This document shows positions 23,975-33,041 of a stretch of DNA of 49,564 nucleotides, piece after piece. The notes under the pieces were generated by a model, which saw nothing but the letters and a program-made list of their open reading frames with translations, searched no databases and was not told the DNA's origin. Source of the DNA: Promethearchaeota archaeon (GTDB lineage Archaea > Asgardarchaeota > Lokiarchaeia > Sigyniarchaeales > SOKP01); NCBI GenBank assembly GCA_029838195.1, contig JALGVJ010000027.1, positions 1-49,564 of the forward strand, given 5' to 3'. Both the position numbers and the translations under genes were made by a program. The first letter of the stretch is position 1. Every line of letters begins with the position of its first letter.

Positions 23975-26308
23975 ATGGACGGAGAAAAAAGAGTTCTTAA
24001 CGTATTAATAGCGGGCCACGCGCAAGCGGGAAAGTCGTCTCTTATAGAGGCGATTGTAGGCATCTTTCCCGATCATTTAAGTTTTGAAATCACGCGAGGT
24101 ACTACTATTACCTTGAAGGTTATTCAATTTTCCCTCCCTTCCAAAAAGATACTATTGAATTTCTTAGATAGCCCTGGGCATGCTGATTTTAAAGGAGGAA
24201 TTGCTCTGGGTTTAGAATTTGCTGATCTTTTAGTACTTGTTGTATCGGGAAAAGAAGGTTTTCAAGCAAGAACATACTGGTTATTTGAAAAAGCTACGGA
24301 AAAAAGAATCCCCATTATTATAGCAGCAACAAAAATGGATCTCCCTCAAGCTTCTATTGAAAGAATCGCTTCTCATGTTAAAACCATGTCTTCAAAACCA
24401 ATATCCATTATTCCAACTTCAGCGAAAAATAAAACGGGAATGGAAAATTTAGTGGAAAAAATCACGCTCTACATGAAAAAGCGGGAAAAAATCGATTTAG
24501 ATCCTGGTTTTATAATTTTAGGTTTTAAATATCAAAAAGGTCTGGGAGTGTTGATTAATGCCGGCTTACTCTCTGGTAGAATCGAAAGAGGTTGGTTAAC
24601 CAACGAAATTAAAATCCGGCAAATCTTTTCAATGAATAATTCTCCGCTTGTAGAAGCGAAGGAAGGGGATATCGTTTACCTTTTATTAAATATCGAAAAA
24701 AAATTTCCATTAGGCACGATTTTTAAAAAGGGCAAGTTTATTCCTCCTCTTGTTAATAGTTTATTATCGGAAATCAAACCTAGAAAAGAATTCTCCATCA
24801 AGATAAAAGAACAAGAAAAGCAAGCCATCGCAATAGAAATATTAGAACAACTAAAAACCGTTATTCCTTCTTTTGATTTTTACTCTGATAAAGACAGCAT
24901 TAATATCATGGTGTTAGGCAATTTACAATTTGATTTTATTCGAGAACAACTTGAAAATTTAATAGAATTCAAGATTATTGGCTCTAAAATTAAAGGGATC
25001 ATCACGATTAACCAAGCAAGCACGGGAAGGCACGGCTCAGCCCACGTTCGAATCATCCCTCGATGCAAGAAACTCTTGACCATTTCTAGATTAGGCGTAA
25101 AAAGTGATAAATTGCACGACCTCTTGGGAGCAACTGCTGCCTTTGAAGCATTTCACTTGGATGGATTGCACGTGGATATCTTTTCCGGAAAAAATGAGGA
25201 TGATATTGCCCAGGCAATCGTAAATGCCATTGAAAAAGTTAAAATCATTAAAATTGTTCCCCATCAAGATGTTTTAGTAAAAATAGAAAATTTTAATGCG
25301 CTAGCATCTTTAATAGAGAAATATGAAATTGAAATCCTCCATCAAACCCCCACTAAATCTTTTTTCCTCCAAATAAAGAATGAATTTTTTGAGGATTTTT
25401 TTAACGCTTTAATGAAAATATCAAAAGGAAAGGCAGAGCTTCGATTATTTAAATTTGATCAAAATGACATGATCTTATCCGTGGATCCAGGAACACGTCA
25501 TTTGGGATTTTCTTTAATTGAAAAAAATGAGCTACCTTCTCTTTGGAAGATAAATTTTAAACATGAAATTACTAATATCAAAACGCAGAAAGCCGCAAAA
25601 ATAAAGTTAAAGAAAGAACTCGATATCTTTTTAGATGCTCAAAAAGATTTCATTACCAAAATTTTCATTGGAAATGGCCCGGGTTCTCAATTCCTAATGG
25701 ATTTTTTCAAGGACTATTTTAATCTTTCTCAAGAAAAACCAAACATTAATTCAATTAATGAAAAAGAAGCAAAGCCTCCCATGAAAGAAAAACCTCTTGG
25801 ATCAAATCATTTCTCACTTTCCTTTAAACCTCCTCAGATTTATTTGGTGGATGAATATAAAACAACCAAAGAGGCCATGTATCACCTCCAAGGAGGACAC
25901 CTAATTAGTGAAGTAAAGAGCAAGGATTTCGTAGATCATGCCATCGCAGCTTTACTCATTGCCAAGAGAGGATTAAAGGGAGAAATCTTGAAAATTGAAA
26001 AAAAACCCATTCAGCAATTACAAGAATACATCATCGAACATTATACCGGCTCGTTTTCCTTTTCTCGCATGCGAGTGAATGCCTTAGAGGAGCTCAAAGC
26101 CGGAATGTACTTAAAAGTAATAGATGCTTCAAAATTAGATTCATCCCTAAAAAATGGAGATGTCATTTCATTTATTGCCATGGATCATGGCTCTAACGCT
26201 CTTCATGCTAAAAATCTTCTCGGAAATAAAATCATGGTGAAGTTTCAAGGAGGCGTGAAAATTAAAAAAGAATTTTTTAATATCCTGACCCCCGTTAAAC
26301 AAAAATAA
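23975..26308 (+). CDS. EF-G-like translational GTPase fused to YqgF/RuvX-like RNase H-fold domain
   Basis: A 777-residue protein. Residues 5-170 are a translational-factor GTPase: P-loop GHAQAGKSS (14-22), switch I EITRGTTIT (38-46), DSPGHADF (65-72), ATKMD in the place of NKxD (118-122), and TSAK (148-151). Residues about 175-260 look like the EF-Tu-like domain II; 295-330 contain IMVLGNLQFDF, recalling domain III of EF-G/RF3; 340-425 and 430-495 may be domain IV- and V-like. Residues 498-665 read as a YqgF/RuvX nuclease fold: VDPGTRHLGF with D504, IFIGNGPGS, VDEYKTTKEA with E627, and DFVDHAIAALLIA with D654. The last 110 residues are an unidentified basic beta-rich tail. In bacteria YqgF matures 16S rRNA, so a ribosome-linked nuclease or quality factor is a reasonable guess. 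Linker 585-615 is low complexity. Confidence 0.8.
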   Translation: MDGEKRVLNVLIAGHAQAGKSSLIEAIVGIFPDHLSFEITRGTTITLKVIQFSLPSKKILLNFLDSPGHADFKGGIALGLEFADLLVLVVSGKEGFQARTYWLFEKATEKRIPIIIAATKMDLPQASIERIASHVKTMSSKPISIIPTSAKNKTGMENLVEKITLYMKKREKIDLDPGFIILGFKYQKGLGVLINAGLLSGRIERGWLTNEIKIRQIFSMNNSPLVEAKEGDIVYLLLNIEKKFPLGTIFKKGKFIPPLVNSLLSEIKPRKEFSIKIKEQEKQAIAIEILEQLKTVIPSFDFYSDKDSINIMVLGNLQFDFIREQLENLIEFKIIGSKIKGIITINQASTGRHGSAHVRIIPRCKKLLTISRLGVKSDKLHDLLGATAAFEAFHLDGLHVDIFSGKNEDDIAQAIVNAIEKVKIIKIVPHQDVLVKIENFNALASLIEKYEIEILHQTPTKSFFLQIKNEFFEDFFNALMKISKGKAELRLFKFDQNDMILSVDPGTRHLGFSLIEKNELPSLWKINFKHEITNIKTQKAAKIKLKKELDIFLDAQKDFITKIFIGNGPGSQFLMDFFKDYFNLSQEKPNINSINEKEAKPPMKEKPLGSNHFSLSFKPPQIYLVDEYKTTKEAMYHLQGGHLISEVKSKDFVDHAIAALLIAKRGLKGEILKIEKKPIQQLQEYIIEHYTGSFSFSRMRVNALEELKAGMYLKVIDASKLDSSLKNGDVISFIAMDHGSNALHAKNLLGNKIMVKFQGGVKIKKEFFNILTPVKQK

Positions 26309-26487
26309 CAATTACCCTTTATCATTTCTTCTCATACTTCATGAGATTCTCATGAGTTGATGATAAATCTTCAAAAATTAAAATCTTCTTTTTACGTTTT
26401 TCCAAAAATTTTTAAGACTCATCTACGATCAATAAATTACTTAACTTGAATTTATTAATATTAAAATAAAAGACATGGGAGGATGGC

Positions 26488-26856
26488 ATGTCAGAAAATG
26501 AAAATAAATTAATGCTACTAATGGAAGAGAAAGTCATTAAATTGTTGGAAACGATTAACGGGAAATTGGATAAATTATTAGAATTAGGAGCGGCAACCAC
26601 TACTCCTTCTTTCAAAGCAGGTTCGACCACTATTATCGAACAAAGTGGGAAAAAACCATCGGAGATCGTGCATGAACAAGAAGAGGAAGAACGCTTAAAA
26701 GAAAAACCACCCGTAGAAGGACGACGAGTGTGCCCGCAATGTGGAGGAACCTCATTTAAGGAAGTAGAAGATAAATCGCAAGTAATACATCAAATGGGAG
26801 GCATGAAAATCTACGCTAAAAAGCACATCTGTCGCAATTGTGGGTTTGAGTTCTAA
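26488..26856 (+). CDS. Small protein with coiled coil and C-terminal zinc ribbon
   Basis: A 122-residue protein: helix at 5-33 with heptad spacing, a flexible acidic linker, then a zinc ribbon with C82, C85, C115 and C118 (CPQCG ... CRNCG). The ribbon shares RR-x-CP-x-CG, an EDKS-type segment and YxKK before the second cysteine pair with the C-terminal ribbon of the gelsolin protein at 36366-37454, and the spacing between cysteine pairs is nearly equal. GGGAGGATGGC precedes the ATG. It follows the GTPase fusion by 179 bases and has its own A/T-rich promoter. Function unknown; protein or RNA binding is likely. Confidence 0.78.
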   Translation: MSENENKLMLLMEEKVIKLLETINGKLDKLLELGAATTTPSFKAGSTTIIEQSGKKPSEIVHEQEEEERLKEKPPVEGRRVCPQCGGTSFKEVEDKSQVIHQMGGMKIYAKKHICRNCGFEF

Positions 26857-27019
26857 TCTTTACTAATGTCAATCATGCGAGTTTTTTAACTAAGGACGAG
26901 CTGAATTAGTTTTCTCATTTCTTTTTTTAAATTTAAGTGGATACAACCCTCACTTGCCCTATTGCCATGGGTTAAGTTGATAAGATATTTTTATGCCCTT
27001 TAGGTTTCTTTTTAAATTA

Positions 27020-28933
27020 TTAAAAGAATCGGGGGCGTCTATCTTTATCATAGCTCTCTCTTGTCACGTCCACCAGCTCAATTTCCTCATTATCATCCAT
27101 GTTTTCTGTCTTGTAAGGATCTTTAAATTGCATCTCATATAAGTGCTTATAAAAACCATCTTCCTTCTTAACCAGTTCCTCGTGAGAGCCTTGTTCAATA
27201 ATTTGACCTTTATCTAATACTAAAATTCTATCCGAATTGATGACCGTGGATAATCTATGAGCAATGGTAATGCTCGTTCTTCCCTTCAATAAAGTTTCAA
27301 GCGCTTGTTGTATTAATAGCTCACTAAAAGGATCAATAGAACTGGTAGCTTCATCTAATATCAGAATGGGAGGATTAGCAATTAGAGCGCGGGCAAATGA
27401 AATCAATTGACGTTGTCCTTCTGATAAGCGTGTTCCTCTCTCTCCCACTACGGTATTATATCCATTTTCAAGGCTCATGATCATGTCGTGTATTTTTATT
27501 TTTTTAGCCACCTCGTACACATCCTCATCTGAAGCATCTAACATTCCGTATTTAATGTTCTCCATGACCGTCCCCGAGAACAGAAAATTTTCCTGCAAGA
27601 CAATACCCATCAACTTTCTTAAGCTCTTTTTCTTGATATCACGTATATCATGCCCATCAATTAAAATTCTTCCTCCGGGCTCTACGTCATAAAATCTCGT
27701 TAAAAGTTTAATGAACGTGCTTTTTCCGGCTCCCGTGTAGCCTACGAGAGCTAATCTCTCCTTAGGTGCTATAGATACGTTTATATTTTTTAGAACAGGT
27801 ACTCCTTTTTCATATGAAAAATTGACGTTTTGATATTCGATTTTTCCTTCTACGTGATTCAATTCAATAGCGTCGGGTTTGTCTTTAATGGCTATTTCTT
27901 CATCTAACAGCCGAATAATTCTCGCCCCGGCGGCTAGGGAATTTTGTAAAAGGGTCACGAAAGCGATCAAAGAGAATAAGGGCTCATAGAACATGAAAAT
28001 ATAAAACATGAAGGCAACAAGCGTACCCTCAGTAGATAACCCTTGTCGGATTAATATCCCCGCAGTTAAGAACAAGGCAGCGAATCCACTCGTAATTACT
28101 AAGATCATGGTGCCCGGAATGAACGCCATGAGCTTGGCGGCTTTCATGGTTGCTTTTCGCTCCCATTCCGTTGCCTCATTAAATCGTTGATAATTCTCAT
28201 CTTCTACGGAAAAAGCTTGAATGATTCGCATCCCCATGATGGATTCATCCAAAATACTGGTTACATTTGAAACTTTTTCCCGAAGTTCATTAAAATACCT
28301 TCTTGCTTTTCTAAATAAGGTGCCTCCAATTAATAAAAAAACGGGGATAATTGAAAAGACGATTAACGTTAGCAAGGGGCTCAAGATTAACATGAAAAAA
28401 ACGGCTCCAAAAATCAGAAAAAAATTACTTACTGCTACGAGCATTCCGGATTGGATCAACTCGTTAATAGTTTCGATGTCTCCGGTTAAATAATTAATCT
28501 TTTTTCCGGCCGTTTTATCCTTGCGATGGTGATAATCCAATCCTAATTCGAGAAATTTAGTGAACATGCGTTCTCTTAAATTATACATGGTAATGATGGC
28601 AATCTTTTGAACAATATATCCTTGAGCAATACGTGTTATGACACCTGCGATGGTCATGAAAAAAAATAAAAATCCTAAATAAACTACGATATCAATATTT
28701 CCTTCACTTGATTGTCCCCCCCCTAATCCTTCATCGATAAACGCCCTGAAAATGAGAGGTGTGAACCAGGAAAACAGTACGTTCAAGAGCATGATAATGC
28801 TAAGGGGAATCATTAATCGCTTATTGCCTAATCCGATATATTGAAATAAGCGTCTTAATACTTTTAAAACGGACATATCCTTCATGGTTTCCTCAAGATC
28901 TTCTTGATCTTGAACGTACATAGCTGAACTCAT
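27020..28933 (-). CDS. ABC exporter half (intact catalytic site subunit)
   Basis: A 637-residue type IV ABC exporter half: membrane domain with six predicted spans (about 40-340) followed by an ATPase domain with Walker A GYTGAGKST, Q-loop region VLQENFLFSG, signature LSEGQ (not LSGGQ), Walker B ILILDEATSSID with the catalytic glutamate, and H-loop IAHRLS. It begins within the end of the upstream ABC gene (four-base ATGA overlap at 28930-28933), so the two halves are made together as a heterodimer of the BmrCD/TM287-288 type. Substrate (lipid, drug or peptide) cannot be told. The acidic 40-residue tail after the ATPase is additional. Confidence 0.92.
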   Translation of the reverse strand: MSSAMYVQDQEDLEETMKDMSVLKVLRRLFQYIGLGNKRLMIPLSIIMLLNVLFSWFTPLIFRAFIDEGLGGGQSSEGNIDIVVYLGFLFFFMTIAGVITRIAQGYIVQKIAIITMYNLRERMFTKFLELGLDYHHRKDKTAGKKINYLTGDIETINELIQSGMLVAVSNFFLIFGAVFFMLILSPLLTLIVFSIIPVFLLIGGTLFRKARRYFNELREKVSNVTSILDESIMGMRIIQAFSVEDENYQRFNEATEWERKATMKAAKLMAFIPGTMILVITSGFAALFLTAGILIRQGLSTEGTLVAFMFYIFMFYEPLFSLIAFVTLLQNSLAAGARIIRLLDEEIAIKDKPDAIELNHVEGKIEYQNVNFSYEKGVPVLKNINVSIAPKERLALVGYTGAGKSTFIKLLTRFYDVEPGGRILIDGHDIRDIKKKSLRKLMGIVLQENFLFSGTVMENIKYGMLDASDEDVYEVAKKIKIHDMIMSLENGYNTVVGERGTRLSEGQRQLISFARALIANPPILILDEATSSIDPFSELLIQQALETLLKGRTSITIAHRLSTVINSDRILVLDKGQIIEQGSHEELVKKEDGFYKHLYEMQFKDPYKTENMDDNEEIELVDVTRESYDKDRRPRFF

Positions 28934-30747
28934 GCTCTTTCCTCTATTTTAAGAGTTGAATATAATTTTTTATAAATTCCATCATTTTTGTTAAGTAATT
29001 CTTCATGCGTGCCAAATTCGGAAATCTCGCCGTTTTCCAGCACTAAGATTCTATCTGCATTTCTCACGCTGGAGAGCCTCTGCGTTATGAGAAATGTCGT
29101 GCAATCTTTAAAAACTTCCTTGAAATGCTTTTGAATGTTGAATTCTGTATCCACATCCACGGAAGAAGTAGCATCGTCTAAAATTAAGATTCTTGGCTTA
29201 ATGGCTAGAGCCCTTGCAATAGCTATTCTTTGTTTTTGACCTCCTGATAAGGAAGCTCCTCGTTCACTTACCTTCGTATCATATTTCTCGGGTAATTCAT
29301 TTTCTATGAAAGTATTAATATCGGCGGCGATGGCTGCTTTTTTAATATCCTCGAAAGGAATATTTTTAACTCCAAATCCAATATTTTCTCGTATAGTGCG
29401 GGAAAACAGCAATCGTTCTTGCGACACGTATCCAATTTGTTTTCTAAGAGATTGTAGCGAAACCTCTTTCACGTTAATTCCATCGATTAACAGTTCTCCT
29501 TTCGTAGCATCATAGAATCTTGGAATTAATTTGACTAATGCTGATTTTCCTGAACCTGTAGGACCTAAAATAGCAATGTTTTCTCCCGGATTTACTTTAA
29601 AATTAATATTTTTTAAAACAAAATGCCCACCATCCGCATGATTTGAATCGAAAGAAAAATATACATTCCTAAATTCCACCTCTCCCTTAATCCGAGGTAA
29701 TTCGATTGCGTCCTCTTTCTCTTTAACAATTATTTCGGAGTTTAAGATGTAGGTTATTCTTTTTGACGTTTCACTTATTTGTGGCATGTTTCCAAGAAAA
29801 CGAGAGATAAAATAGAGAGGTTCAACGGAAAAATTTAAAATCATTACAAAAGCGAAGATTTCTCCAAAGGTCATTTCTCCTTGAAGGACAAACATGCCTC
29901 CTAATAAAATAACGACGAGAAAGGCGACATTATCTATGAGATAAATAATAGGGTCAAATGTCGCTTGAAGTTTAATGATTCCTACGGAGTCATCAAAATA
30001 TTTATCATTTTTTATCTTAAATTGAGAGAATTCATGGTCTTCGGTTGCAAAACTTTTTATTACACTAATCCCCATGACATTTTCTTGAATTTTATGGGTG
30101 AGATCCGCATAAGATATTCTTGATTTCTTAAAAACGGGTCTTAATTTTTTTCTAAATAACAATAAGACGTAAAACAAGAAAGGAGAGGAAGCAAGGACGA
30201 ACAAGGCTAATTTAACATTAATCAAAAACAAGAACATGAAGCTAAAAAGAAGAGTGGCTATTTGTCGAACAAAAAATTGAAGATTATTTCCCAAGAATTC
30301 TTTTAAATTATTAACATCCGTAGTAGTACGCGCTATTAACTCCCCGCTTTTATTTTTATCGAGCCATCCAAAACTCATTATTTGAATGGTAGCAAAAATG
30401 TCATTTCTTAAATTGTATATAACTTTAGCTCCCACCCAGCGATTAATATAAATTCTCAAACCAAAAAGAATGGCTACAATTCCTTGGACAAGGATCATTA
30501 ATACAAAAATTGGGATGACATCTTCCAGGGGAATATCTGGATTCACTAACATGTCAAGAGCGGGTCCCAAAAATAAAGGGACAGTCAAGAATAAAAAGGA
30601 TTGGATTATGCCTAGAATTAAAATGAGAATGAAGTGCTTTTTATATTCCCATAAATAACTGAGAATTTGTCTTAAAGGAGTTTTATAATTTTTCGATAGA
30701 TTTCTCTCTCTTCGTTTTAAAAAAGCTTCTCTTATCTCATTTTTCAT
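28930..30747 (-). CDS. ABC exporter half (degenerate catalytic site subunit)
   Basis: A 605-residue partner of the preceding gene: six-span membrane domain (about 30-320), Walker A GPTGSGKSA, intact signature LSGGQKQR, but Walker B reads ILILDDATSSVD, with Asp replacing the catalytic Glu, and the H-loop reads ITQRLS, with Gln replacing His. Those two changes are the known hallmark of the degenerate half in heterodimeric exporters, while the LSEGQ variant in the other half completes the asymmetric pair. It is the first gene of the two-gene operon and diverges from the radical SAM gene across 107 bases. Confidence 0.92.
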   Translation of the reverse strand: MKNEIREAFLKRRERNLSKNYKTPLRQILSYLWEYKKHFILILILGIIQSFLFLTVPLFLGPALDMLVNPDIPLEDVIPIFVLMILVQGIVAILFGLRIYINRWVGAKVIYNLRNDIFATIQIMSFGWLDKNKSGELIARTTTDVNNLKEFLGNNLQFFVRQIATLLFSFMFLFLINVKLALFVLASSPFLFYVLLLFRKKLRPVFKKSRISYADLTHKIQENVMGISVIKSFATEDHEFSQFKIKNDKYFDDSVGIIKLQATFDPIIYLIDNVAFLVVILLGGMFVLQGEMTFGEIFAFVMILNFSVEPLYFISRFLGNMPQISETSKRITYILNSEIIVKEKEDAIELPRIKGEVEFRNVYFSFDSNHADGGHFVLKNINFKVNPGENIAILGPTGSGKSALVKLIPRFYDATKGELLIDGINVKEVSLQSLRKQIGYVSQERLLFSRTIRENIGFGVKNIPFEDIKKAAIAADINTFIENELPEKYDTKVSERGASLSGGQKQRIAIARALAIKPRILILDDATSSVDVDTEFNIQKHFKEVFKDCTTFLITQRLSSVRNADRILVLENGEISEFGTHEELLNKNDGIYKKLYSTLKIEERA

Positions 30748-30854
30748 GAGACATAAAAAGATTTATTTTAAAAAAGATTATCCGTTATAATTGTATTAGT
30801 AATCAATACTTTAAGAAAAAGAAACGTATAGCCGGAGTTCGGGATATTGTTCTA

Positions 30855-31934
30855 ATGAAAATAAGAATTACTAATTGGCTGAGATATTTTAAAAATTTTC
30901 TGCTTAATACTTTTACGGAACGGGTTATTCCTTATTCTGCCCAAATTGAAGTCACCTTGCGATGTAATGGAAAATGTCCTTTTTGTTCCATTCATTCGCT
31001 TCCAAGAGCTTATATTCAAAATGAAATGACTACGAGCCAGATTAAACAAATTATTGACCAAATCGCCGAGTTTGGAATTAATACTTTATCATTTACAGGA
31101 GGAGAACCCACGTTAAGAGCGGATCTTAAAAAGTTGGTATATCATGCCGGAAAAAAACATGATTTAATCACCGGAATTGCAACAAATGGGTTTCTAATGC
31201 CCAAACTTTTGAAAAATGGGGATTTTCATGGATTGGATTACATTTTATTATCCTTAGATTATCCAACGGCAGCCCAACATGATAAAATTAGAGGGTTATG
31301 CTTGTTTGATAAAGTAATAGAAACGATAAAATTAGCAAGGAAGAATTCAATTTATCCCATCATAAGTACTGTGGTGATGAAAGACAATTTAGACCAATTA
31401 GAGAAACTCTGCTTGCTAGCTCAAGATTTAGAGTGTTCCATTGAACTTTACCCGTGCGAAAATATCATTCGAGATTATCCCGATGAGTGTTATCAAGTAA
31501 AAAATATCCATGAGTTCATTCCTAATCTTTCTGAATGGGCAAAAACCTTGAAAACATTACGGCAAAAATACAAAAATGTAATAACGGATCCGTATAGCAT
31601 AGAAGTGATTGAGCGAGGAGGATTTGGGGGTAAATTAGGACATTATCAACCTTATCTGAGATGTCACGTGGCAGAAACTCATTTATTCATTCGTTTTGAT
31701 GGTTTTGTAAATTTTCCTTGTAAGATCCATCCCCTTCTTAGTTTAAACTTGTTTAAATATCCTCTTTCTAAAATTTTCAATATCGAGGAAGTTATACACA
31801 TAATTGAAAGCCATGATACCTTTAATTTCTGTGATGGATGCCGCTTGGGCTGTGCTATCGTTTCTTCCATGTCTGCAAAATGGAAAACTCTTTATGCTAA
31901 ATACCTTAAGGCAGCTCTCATGGGACAGCTTTAA
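30855..31934 (+). CDS. Radical SAM protein with SPASM-like C-terminus
   Basis: A 359-residue enzyme. The [4Fe-4S] cysteines are C37, C41 and C44 (CNGKCPFC) in the radical SAM barrel, with SFTGGEPTLR binding S-adenosylmethionine methionine (about 79-88) and a barrel to about 245. The C-terminal section has further cysteines (RCHVAETH, FPCKIHP, FCDGCRLGC) consistent with one or two auxiliary clusters as in SPASM/twitch enzymes. An amphipathic N-terminus and a basic tail (WKTLYAKYLKAAL) could touch a membrane. Substrate unknown. The insertase gene follows after 136 bases on the same strand. Confidence 0.87.
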   Translation: MKIRITNWLRYFKNFLLNTFTERVIPYSAQIEVTLRCNGKCPFCSIHSLPRAYIQNEMTTSQIKQIIDQIAEFGINTLSFTGGEPTLRADLKKLVYHAGKKHDLITGIATNGFLMPKLLKNGDFHGLDYILLSLDYPTAAQHDKIRGLCLFDKVIETIKLARKNSIYPIISTVVMKDNLDQLEKLCLLAQDLECSIELYPCENIIRDYPDECYQVKNIHEFIPNLSEWAKTLKTLRQKYKNVITDPYSIEVIERGGFGGKLGHYQPYLRCHVAETHLFIRFDGFVNFPCKIHPLLSLNLFKYPLSKIFNIEEVIHIIESHDTFNFCDGCRLGCAIVSSMSAKWKTLYAKYLKAALMGQL

Positions 31935-32070
31935 AAATTTTTCCCACTTTTCGGTAATGAAAGAAATTAAAAATTATTAAAATCATGTTGAGTTTTTTTC
32001 CTTAAATTCGTAATGAAATAAAGAAAAAAATTTTATTAAAATAGTTAATTTTAAAAATCGTTGGAAAATA

Positions 32071-32703
32071 ATGGCTGATATGGAAATTATATCTCAAATC
32101 GTGCTAATCGCACTTGGAATGGTTATTTTAGGTCACGTTTTAAATAAAATTTTAGGTTTAAAGCGGGAAACTACTGCCGAATTGAGAGAAAAATCCCTCA
32201 ACTTGCAAGAAAGAATGAAAACAGCTCAAGTCTTACAAGATAGGCGAATGATGCTGGAGCTTCAATTAGAAATGAAAGAATTAATGGCAACCATGTTAAA
32301 AAAACAAATCCTTCCCTTAACCATTCGATGCATCATCTTCTTTGGAATTTTTACGGTAATTGGGATAATATATGGGCAGTATTCTTATTGGTTTTTGACC
32401 TATTTTATAGCCTCATTATGCTTTTCTTTAATTTCATATGGATTGAATAGATTATATCGAAAAATAACAGGAAAAGAAGACAAAACAAAATCATTACTCA
32501 ATGGAATAATGGGCACGATGACGCAGGAATTCAATCCTTCTGAAAACATCGTGTCTCACTCAAGTTCAATTTCAACCCCAATTCAACAAGCGCAACAAGA
32601 AGCATTGTCTTGGAAAAGTAAAATAAATATCTCTAAAGAAAATGATCTAGAAAAGGAAACATCACGTACTCCTGCGAATTGGAAAGAAAAACTTGAAAAA
32701 TGA
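32071..32703 (+). CDS. EMC3/TMCO1-type (DUF106) membrane insertase
   Basis: A 210-residue membrane protein with the archaeal DUF106 layout: one N-terminal span (about 7-27), a charged coiled-coil hairpin (30-85, ERMKTAQVLQDRRMMLELQLEMKELM), two further spans (about 90-135), then a polar tail of about 70 residues. This family belongs to the Oxa1/YidC superfamily together with eukaryotic EMC3, TMCO1 and GET1, which insert membrane proteins. The extended tail is longer than in typical archaeal members. Tail-anchored proteins encoded at 19018 and 39149 would be natural client types, though this is inference. Confidence 0.8.
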   Translation: MADMEIISQIVLIALGMVILGHVLNKILGLKRETTAELREKSLNLQERMKTAQVLQDRRMMLELQLEMKELMATMLKKQILPLTIRCIIFFGIFTVIGIIYGQYSYWFLTYFIASLCFSLISYGLNRLYRKITGKEDKTKSLLNGIMGTMTQEFNPSENIVSHSSSISTPIQQAQQEALSWKSKINISKENDLEKETSRTPANWKEKLEK

Positions 32704-32738
32704 ATGATTTAATCAAAAAAATCATTTTATAATGAAAA

Positions 32739-33032
32739 ATGAAGCGAAACAAGGTCATTTTAATAAATTTAATTTTTCTTGTGATTTTCCTCATTTCACT
32801 TATCATTTCTTTAACATGTGGCGTATTATTTTCATTTTTCTTTCTACCCTTATTTTGTTTTTTACCCTTTACTTGGCGTCCTAAACCTAAAATCTGGATT
32901 ACTGAGGAACAAGATCTGTATCAAGCGCCATCCATTCAAGTAAAGCGATGTCCCGTATGTGGTGGAATTATCAAGGAAGGAATAGATGCCCAATATTGTT
33001 ATCATTGTGGCGCCAAACTAAAACATTATTAA
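32739..33032 (+). CDS. Small membrane protein with zinc ribbon
   Basis: A 97-residue protein: one long or two short hydrophobic spans at 7-45, a positively charged stop (WRPKPK), then a cytosolic zinc ribbon CPVCG ... CYHCG (about 70-92). No family name recognised, but small zinc-ribbon membrane proteins are common in archaea. It is 35 bases after the insertase gene and 9 bases before the GtrA-like ATG, so part of one transcription unit. Confidence 0.72.
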   Translation: MKRNKVILINLIFLVIFLISLIISLTCGVLFSFFFLPLFCFLPFTWRPKPKIWITEEQDLYQAPSIQVKRCPVCGGIIKEGIDAQYCYHCGAKLKHY

Positions 33033-33041
33033 GGAGATTTG

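Noticed and set aside
23975..25500. Plain EF-2 or SelB for the GTPase part
   Set aside because: Domain II is shortened, the NKxD motif is changed to TKMD, and the second half is a nuclease-like fold absent from both.
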